A DNA stretch of 64,000 bases, taken from NCBI GenBank assembly GCA_017643025.1, contig JAEPOG010000001.1, positions 186,001 to 250,000 of the forward strand. Reading direction: 5' to 3'. The notes below the pieces were generated by a model, which worked only from the letters and a program-made list of their open reading frames with translations, was not told the origin of the DNA and made no database searches. This stretch comes from Rhizobiaceae bacterium (GTDB taxonomy: Bacteria > Pseudomonadota > Alphaproteobacteria > Rhizobiales > Rhizobiaceae). A program made the translations under genes and the position numbers. How positions within the stretch are numbered: the stretch's first letter is position 1; each line of letters starts with the position of its first letter. Positions 60,077 through 64,000 of the stretch are shown here, piece after piece.

Positions 60077-61390
60077 TCAGGCGGCCCGTTCGATCCTGAT
60101 AACCTGCGCCTTGTCCACAAGGTGGCCGTCGCGCGTCACGCCATCGACAGCCTTGCGCACGGCGGCTTCGGTCGTCTCATGCGTCACGAGGATGACCGTC
60201 TTTTCGCTGGCCGGCTGGCCCTCGGTTGCATGCTGGACGATCGATTCCAGCGAGATGTCGTTGTCGGCCATGCGCTTGGCGATCGCGGCGAACACGCCGG
60301 CGCGGTCATGCACCGTGAAACGGATGAAGTAACCGCCCTCATGCGCCCGCATGCGCGCCCGCTTGTAGGGCGCGAGCTGCTTCGCCGGCCGGCCGAACAC
60401 CGGCCCGTGCTGGAAACCCGGCCGGCTCTTGGCGATGTCGGCGATGTCGCCGACCACGGCCGACGCCGTGGCGCTGCCGCCCGCGCCAGGGCCGGACAGA
60501 AGCAGTTCGCCCAGAATGTCGGTTTCGATCGCCACCGCATTCGTCACGCCATGCACCTGCGCGATCACCGAAGCCGTCGGCACCATTGTCGGATGCACCC
60601 GCTGCTCGACGCCGCTTTCAGTGCGCTGTGCCACGCCCAGCAGCTTAATGCGGAAGCCGAGTTCGGCCGCGGCGCGGATATCGGCCTGGCTGATATTGGA
60701 AATGCCTTCGAGATAGATGTCGTTGGCAGCGATGCGGTGCCCGAACGCCAGGCTCGACAGGATTGCCAGCTTGTGCGCCGTGTCCTGCCCTTCGATGTCG
60801 AAGGTAGGATCCGCCTCGGCATAGCCCAGCCGTTGCGCCTCGGTCAGGCAGTCGGCGAAGGACAGGCCCTCGGCTTCCATCCGCGTCAGGATGTAGTTGC
60901 AGGTGCCGTTGAGGATGCCGAAGACGCGGGTGACATCGTTGCCGGCCATCGCCTCGCGCATCGTCTTGATGACGGGAATGCCGCCGGCGACCGCCGCCTC
61001 GTAGTTCAGCAACACGCCGTGCTTTTCGGCGGACTCGGCCAGCGACACGCCATGCCTGGCGAGCAGCGCCTTGTTTGCCGTCACCACATGCTTGCCGGCT
61101 TCGAGCGCTGCCTTGACTGCTGTCCGGGCCGGGCCGTCCTCGCCGCCAATAAGCTCGACGAAAACGTCGATGGTCGGTGACTTGGCCAGCTTGGCGGGAT
61201 CGTCGAACCACTCGGCGCCGGAGAGGTCGATGCCGCGGTCGCGCTTGCGGTCGCGGGCCGAGACGCCGGTGACGACGATATCGCGACCGCATTGCCGGGT
61301 GAGTTCGGATCCCTTTTCGGTGAGCACGCGCACAACCGCCGCGCCGACCGTCCCCAGACCCGCAATCCCTATCCGCAACGCTTCGGCCAT
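60077..61390 (-). CDS. hom: Homoserine dehydrogenase
   Basis: This 437-aa enzyme reduces aspartate semialdehyde to homoserine on the way to threonine and methionine. The coenzyme motif RIGIAGLGTVGAAVVRVL opens it. FVELIGGEDGPART, TANKALLARHG and GILNGTCNYILTRM (about 175) follow with the catalytic residues; a C-terminal ACT domain (FIRFTVHDRAGVFAAIAKRMA) senses amino acids. The ATG at 61390 is chosen; it is 41 bp after the aminotransferase stop. Confidence 0.96.
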   Translation of the reverse strand: MAEALRIGIAGLGTVGAAVVRVLTEKGSELTRQCGRDIVVTGVSARDRKRDRGIDLSGAEWFDDPAKLAKSPTIDVFVELIGGEDGPARTAVKAALEAGKHVVTANKALLARHGVSLAESAEKHGVLLNYEAAVAGGIPVIKTMREAMAGNDVTRVFGILNGTCNYILTRMEAEGLSFADCLTEAQRLGYAEADPTFDIEGQDTAHKLAILSSLAFGHRIAANDIYLEGISNISQADIRAAAELGFRIKLLGVAQRTESGVEQRVHPTMVPTASVIAQVHGVTNAVAIETDILGELLLSGPGAGGSATASAVVGDIADIAKSRPGFQHGPVFGRPAKQLAPYKRARMRAHEGGYFIRFTVHDRAGVFAAIAKRMADNDISLESIVQHATEGQPASEKTVILVTHETTEAAVRKAVDGVTRDGHLVDKAQVIRIERAA

Positions 61391-61431
61391 GTTTCCGGCG
61401 TCTCCCCTGCCCGGCAATGAAAGTGAGTGGC

Positions 61432-62649
61432 TTATCGGCGGGCGCTCAGCGCCACCACATTGTCCGGCTTGACCTCGGCGGATGCCAGAAACTTCTTGAT
61501 GCTGCGCGCCGCCTGCCGGATGCGATGCTCGTTCTCCACCAGCGCGATACGCACGAAATCGTCGCCGTGCTCACCGAAACCGATGCCGGGCGACACCGCT
61601 ACGTCGGCCTTCTCCACCAGCATCTTTGAGAATTCAAGCGAACCGAGCGCCCGGAACGGCTCCGGTATCGGCGCCCAGGCAAACATTGTCGCCGCCGGAG
61701 CCGGCACCTGCCATCCCGCCCGGGCGAAGGAATCGACCAGCACATCGCGGCGGCGGTGATAGACCTCTCGCACTTCCTCGATTTCGGCCCCATCCGAATT
61801 CAGCGCGGCGGTCGCCGCCACCTGGATCGGCGTGAAGGCGCCGTAGTCGAGATAGGATTTCACGCGCGTCAGCGCCGAGATCAGCCGTTCGTTGCCCACC
61901 GCGAAACCCATGCGCCAGCCGGGCATGGAAAACGTCTTCGACATCGAGGTGAACTCGACCGTGACGTCCATCGCTCCCGGCACCTGCAGCACCGAAGGCG
62001 GCGGATTTCCGTCGAAATAGATCTCCGCATAGGCCAGATCCGAAAGCAGGATCAGCTCGTGCTTGCGCGCGAAGGCGACCACGTCCTTGAAGAAGTCGAG
62101 CGTCGCCACATAGGCCGTCGGGTTCGACGGATAATTGAGAATCAGCGCCAGCGGCTTGGGCGTGGAATGGCGGATCGCCCGCTCAAGTGCGGGAATGAAC
62201 TTGTCGTCGGGCTCGACCTGCATGGAGCGGATCACGCCGCCCGCCATCAGGAAGCCGAAAGCATGGATCGGGTAGGTCGGGTTCGGGCAGAGAATCACGT
62301 CACCGGGCGCGGTGATCGCCTGCGCCATGTTGGCGAAGCCTTCCTTGGACCCGAGCGTCGCCACCACCTGCCGCTCCGGATCGAGCTTCACGCCGAATCG
62401 GCGCGCATAATAGTTGGCCTGCGCGCGCCTGAGCCCCGGAATACCACGCGATGACGAGTAGCGATGCGTGCGCGGATCGCGCACCACGTCGCACAGCTTG
62501 TCGACGATGGCCTTCGGCGTCGGCAGGTCCGGATTGCCCATGCCGAGGTCGATGATATCGGCGCCCTTTGCCCGCGCGCTGGCCTTCAGGCGGTTGACCT
62601 GTTCGAAGACGTAGGGCGGCAGGCGGCGGACCTTGTGAAACTCTTCCAT
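61432..62649 (-). CDS. Class I aminotransferase (AlaC / LL-diaminopimelate-aminotransferase type)
   Basis: This 405-aa PLP enzyme has IDLGMGNPDLPTPKAIVDKL near the start, LILNYPSNPTA, LLSDLAYAEIYFDG and the PLP lysine in TSMSKTFSMPGWRMGFAVGN (about residue 236). It transaminates alanine, aspartate or a diaminopimelate-type substrate; sequence alone does not decide. The ATG at 62649 (MEEFHKVRRLPPYVFEQVN) has GGAAAG 6 bases upstream and fits the family better than the one at 62697. It precedes hom. Confidence 0.9.
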   Translation of the reverse strand: MEEFHKVRRLPPYVFEQVNRLKASARAKGADIIDLGMGNPDLPTPKAIVDKLCDVVRDPRTHRYSSSRGIPGLRRAQANYYARRFGVKLDPERQVVATLGSKEGFANMAQAITAPGDVILCPNPTYPIHAFGFLMAGGVIRSMQVEPDDKFIPALERAIRHSTPKPLALILNYPSNPTAYVATLDFFKDVVAFARKHELILLSDLAYAEIYFDGNPPPSVLQVPGAMDVTVEFTSMSKTFSMPGWRMGFAVGNERLISALTRVKSYLDYGAFTPIQVAATAALNSDGAEIEEVREVYHRRRDVLVDSFARAGWQVPAPAATMFAWAPIPEPFRALGSLEFSKMLVEKADVAVSPGIGFGEHGDDFVRIALVENEHRIRQAARSIKKFLASAEVKPDNVVALSARR

Positions 62650-62723
62650 GGCGGCTTTCCGGAGCGTCGGCTTGGTGGCGGCGCGGTATACACCCATTAC
62701 AGTGACCGGTCGATAGGACCGGG

Positions 62724-63038
62724 CTAGTTCTCGATCTGCTCGATCGTCTCCTCGGCGTGGGTTTGCCTTAGCCGGCGCAACCGCTCGACTTCCGTCGCCT
62801 GGCTGGCAGGCGCCGCGTTCTGGGCATCTCGCCGGCTTTGCAGGTTCACGAGTTGGGAAGCCGCCTCTTCATCGGTCAGCTGCTCTGTCTCGGCCTGCGG
62901 TGCGACGTTTATGTTGGGATAGGTGCCGGTGTTGCGGGCGCCGGGCACGACGTCCTCGATCGAGGCCGACTGGCACCCCGCGGTTGCCAGAAAACCCAGC
63001 ACGGCGCACAGACGCGATAACGATGCAAATGCTGTCAT
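62724..63038 (-). CDS. Small lipoprotein (104 aa)
   Basis: This frame has the signal peptide and lipobox MTAFASLSRLCAVLGFLATAGC (Cys22), then an acidic, Gln/Glu-rich tail with a probable coiled coil (ATEVERLRRLRQTHAEETIEQ). No domain is recognised. It is divergent from phaC and lies 74 bp before the aminotransferase on the same strand. Confidence 0.72.
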   Translation of the reverse strand: MTAFASLSRLCAVLGFLATAGCQSASIEDVVPGARNTGTYPNINVAPQAETEQLTDEEAASQLVNLQSRRDAQNAAPASQATEVERLRRLRQTHAEETIEQIEN

Positions 63039-63065
63039 GAATGACTAACCGCCTGCCGGTCTGAC

Positions 63066-63087
63066 CTGCGTCAAATTGCTGACGCAG
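63066..63087. promoter_or_regulatory. Inverted repeat at the phaC promoter
   Basis: CTGCGTCA and TGACGCAG form a perfect 8-bp inverted repeat with a 6-nt spacer. The right half contains TGC-N4-GCA, like the TGC-rich sites reported for PHA regulators (PhaR), as I recall. It directly abuts the -35 element at 63088. Confidence 0.5.
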
Positions 63088-63116
63088 TTGGACGTGTAGG
63101 GACCTCTCATTGTAAT
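63088..63116 (+). promoter_or_regulatory. Candidate phaC promoter
   Basis: TTGGAC (63088-63093) and TGTAAT (63111-63116) are spaced by 17 bp and lie 38 bp before the phaC start. A close match to the sigma-70-type consensus. Confidence 0.5.
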
Positions 63117-63154
63117 ATGTCAACAAAAAGCACGCTTGGGAGGACCGGCGCGAC

Positions 63155-64000
63155 ATGGGTGACCGGCGCGACGCCGCTGATAACGAAAACAAGGACAGCT
63201 CCGGTGTCGAGCAATATCTCGTCAAGGATCCCGAGCGCTTCGCCCTGAATTTCGCACGCATGATCGAGGAGGCGGGCAAAGCGGCCGCCGCCTGGGCCGA
63301 ACCGCGCGAGAAAGGCGAAATCCGGGACACCATTTCCGACCCGGTGGCCGACATGGTGCGGACCTTCTCCAAGCTCACGGAGTTCTGGCTGTCCGATCCG
63401 TCACGCGCGCTGGAGGCGCAGACGAGGCTCGTATCCAGCTACCTCTCGATCTGGTCGAATTCCGTGCAGAGGCTAGGCGGCAAGGACATCCCCGACGCGG
63501 TTTCGCCCGAGCGCGGCGACAAGAGGTTTCAGGACCCGGAATGGGCGAAGAACGCCTTCTTCGACTTCCTCAAGCAGGTCTATCTCGTTTCCTCGCGCTG
63601 GGCGTCGGATCTGGTCGAGGACACCGAAGGGCTCGACGAGCACACCCGCCACAAGGCGCGCTTTTACGTCAAACAGGTGTCGAACGCGCTTTCGCCGTCG
63701 AACTTCATCCTCACCAATCCGGAACTCTTCCGCGAAACCGTGGCGAGCAACGGCGAAAACCTTGCGCGCGGCATGCATATGCTGGCCGAGGACATCAAGG
63801 CCGGCCACGGCGAACTCAAGCTGCGCCAGTCGGACGCCTCGCGTTTCGTAATCGGCGAAAACGTGGCGACCACGCCGGGCAAGGTCGTCGCTCGAAGCGA
63901 ACTGGCGGAAATCATCCAGTACGAACCGACGACGGAGAAGGTGCTTAAGCGCCCGCTCCTCATCTGCCCGCCCTGGATCAACAAGTTCTACATACTCGAC
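63155..64000 (+). CDS. phaC: Class I poly(3-hydroxyalkanoate) synthase, 5' part only
   Basis: This frame starts ATG at 63155 (MGDRRDAADNENKD), preceded by GGGAGGA about 11 bases upstream, and runs 282 codons to the window end with no stop, so the gene is cut by the edge. The sequence fits the N-terminal PhaC domain: WLSDPSRALEAQ, DKRFQDPEWAKNAFFDFLKQ and ALSPSNFILTNPELFRETV, ending at PLLICPPWINKFYILD. The catalytic Cys lies beyond the window. It polymerises hydroxyacyl-CoA to storage granules. Confidence 0.95.
   Translation, partial: MGDRRDAADNENKDSSGVEQYLVKDPERFALNFARMIEEAGKAAAAWAEPREKGEIRDTISDPVADMVRTFSKLTEFWLSDPSRALEAQTRLVSSYLSIWSNSVQRLGGKDIPDAVSPERGDKRFQDPEWAKNAFFDFLKQVYLVSSRWASDLVEDTEGLDEHTRHKARFYVKQVSNALSPSNFILTNPELFRETVASNGENLARGMHMLAEDIKAGHGELKLRQSDASRFVIGENVATTPGKVVARSELAEIIQYEPTTEKVLKRPLLICPPWINKFYILD

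Overview
The window is GC-rich chromosomal DNA of an alphaproteobacterium. Gene content and order point to the Hyphomicrobiales, most likely Phyllobacteriaceae (Mesorhizobium, Nitratireductor or Aminobacter type). Indicators are soxBDAG, dnaE next to a propionyl-CoA carboxylase alpha subunit, the phaC / aminotransferase / hom / glpX / recJ run, an alphaproteobacterial tad/cpa pilus cluster, and folE beside an IscU-like scaffold and yidD. The genus is an inference. I see no insertion sequence, prophage, integrase, tRNA, rRNA or CRISPR array. The DNA reads as ordinary core chromosome, densely coding on both strands.

Region 1 (0-16 kb) is mainly methylated-amine breakdown. A GlxA-type regulator, two tandem exported DUF1194 (VWA-like) proteins, a dimethylglycine-dehydrogenase-like flavoprotein and an MscS/DUF3772 channel precede the four-subunit sarcosine oxidase operon soxB-soxD-soxA-soxG. 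Behind it lie a membrane protein, a nitroreductase and an XRE-cupin regulator. Together the enzymes could take dimethylglycine to sarcosine to glycine, releasing C1 units.

Region 2 (16-32 kb) has a small secreted protein, a candidate small RNA with its own terminator, selO, dnaE, a phosphatase and pccA on the minus strand. On the plus strand follow class III alcohol dehydrogenase (formaldehyde detoxification), a ClpP paralogue, a core-MetE methyltransferase, a small P-loop protein, a UPF0178 protein, a cytochrome b / sulfite-oxidase-fold pair and an XRE regulator.

Region 3 (31-35.5 kb) is the glycine cleavage operon gcvT-gcvH-gcvP behind a clear tandem glycine riboswitch. It fits Region 1 functionally: glycine made from sarcosine would switch on its own breakdown.

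Region 4 (35.5-43.3 kb) is a minus-strand Tad/Cpa pilus cluster (cpaB, cpaC, small lipoprotein, cpaE, cpaF, tadB, tadC, tadD) without pilin, prepilin peptidase or a full CpaD. Region 5 (43.5-64 kb) carries housekeeping genes: parE, an alpha/beta hydrolase, a DUF2336 protein, a MaoC/CitE pair, a flavin reductase and nitroreductase, thrS, yidD, an IscU-like scaffold, folE, hisI, a patatin, recJ, glpX, hom, an aminotransferase, a lipoprotein and the first 282 codons of a PHA synthase cut by the window edge.

The least explained signals are the candidate sRNA at 16469-16572 (minus), the 102-bp palindromic element present twice (18155-18256, 59963-60064), a 13-bp inverted repeat before a 45-residue protein at the left end, and several perfect palindromes in promoter regions. 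I found no clear new multi-gene system. The best candidates for undescribed biology are the sRNA, the DUF1194 pair, and the Tat-lipoprotein molybdoenzyme with its cytochrome b.
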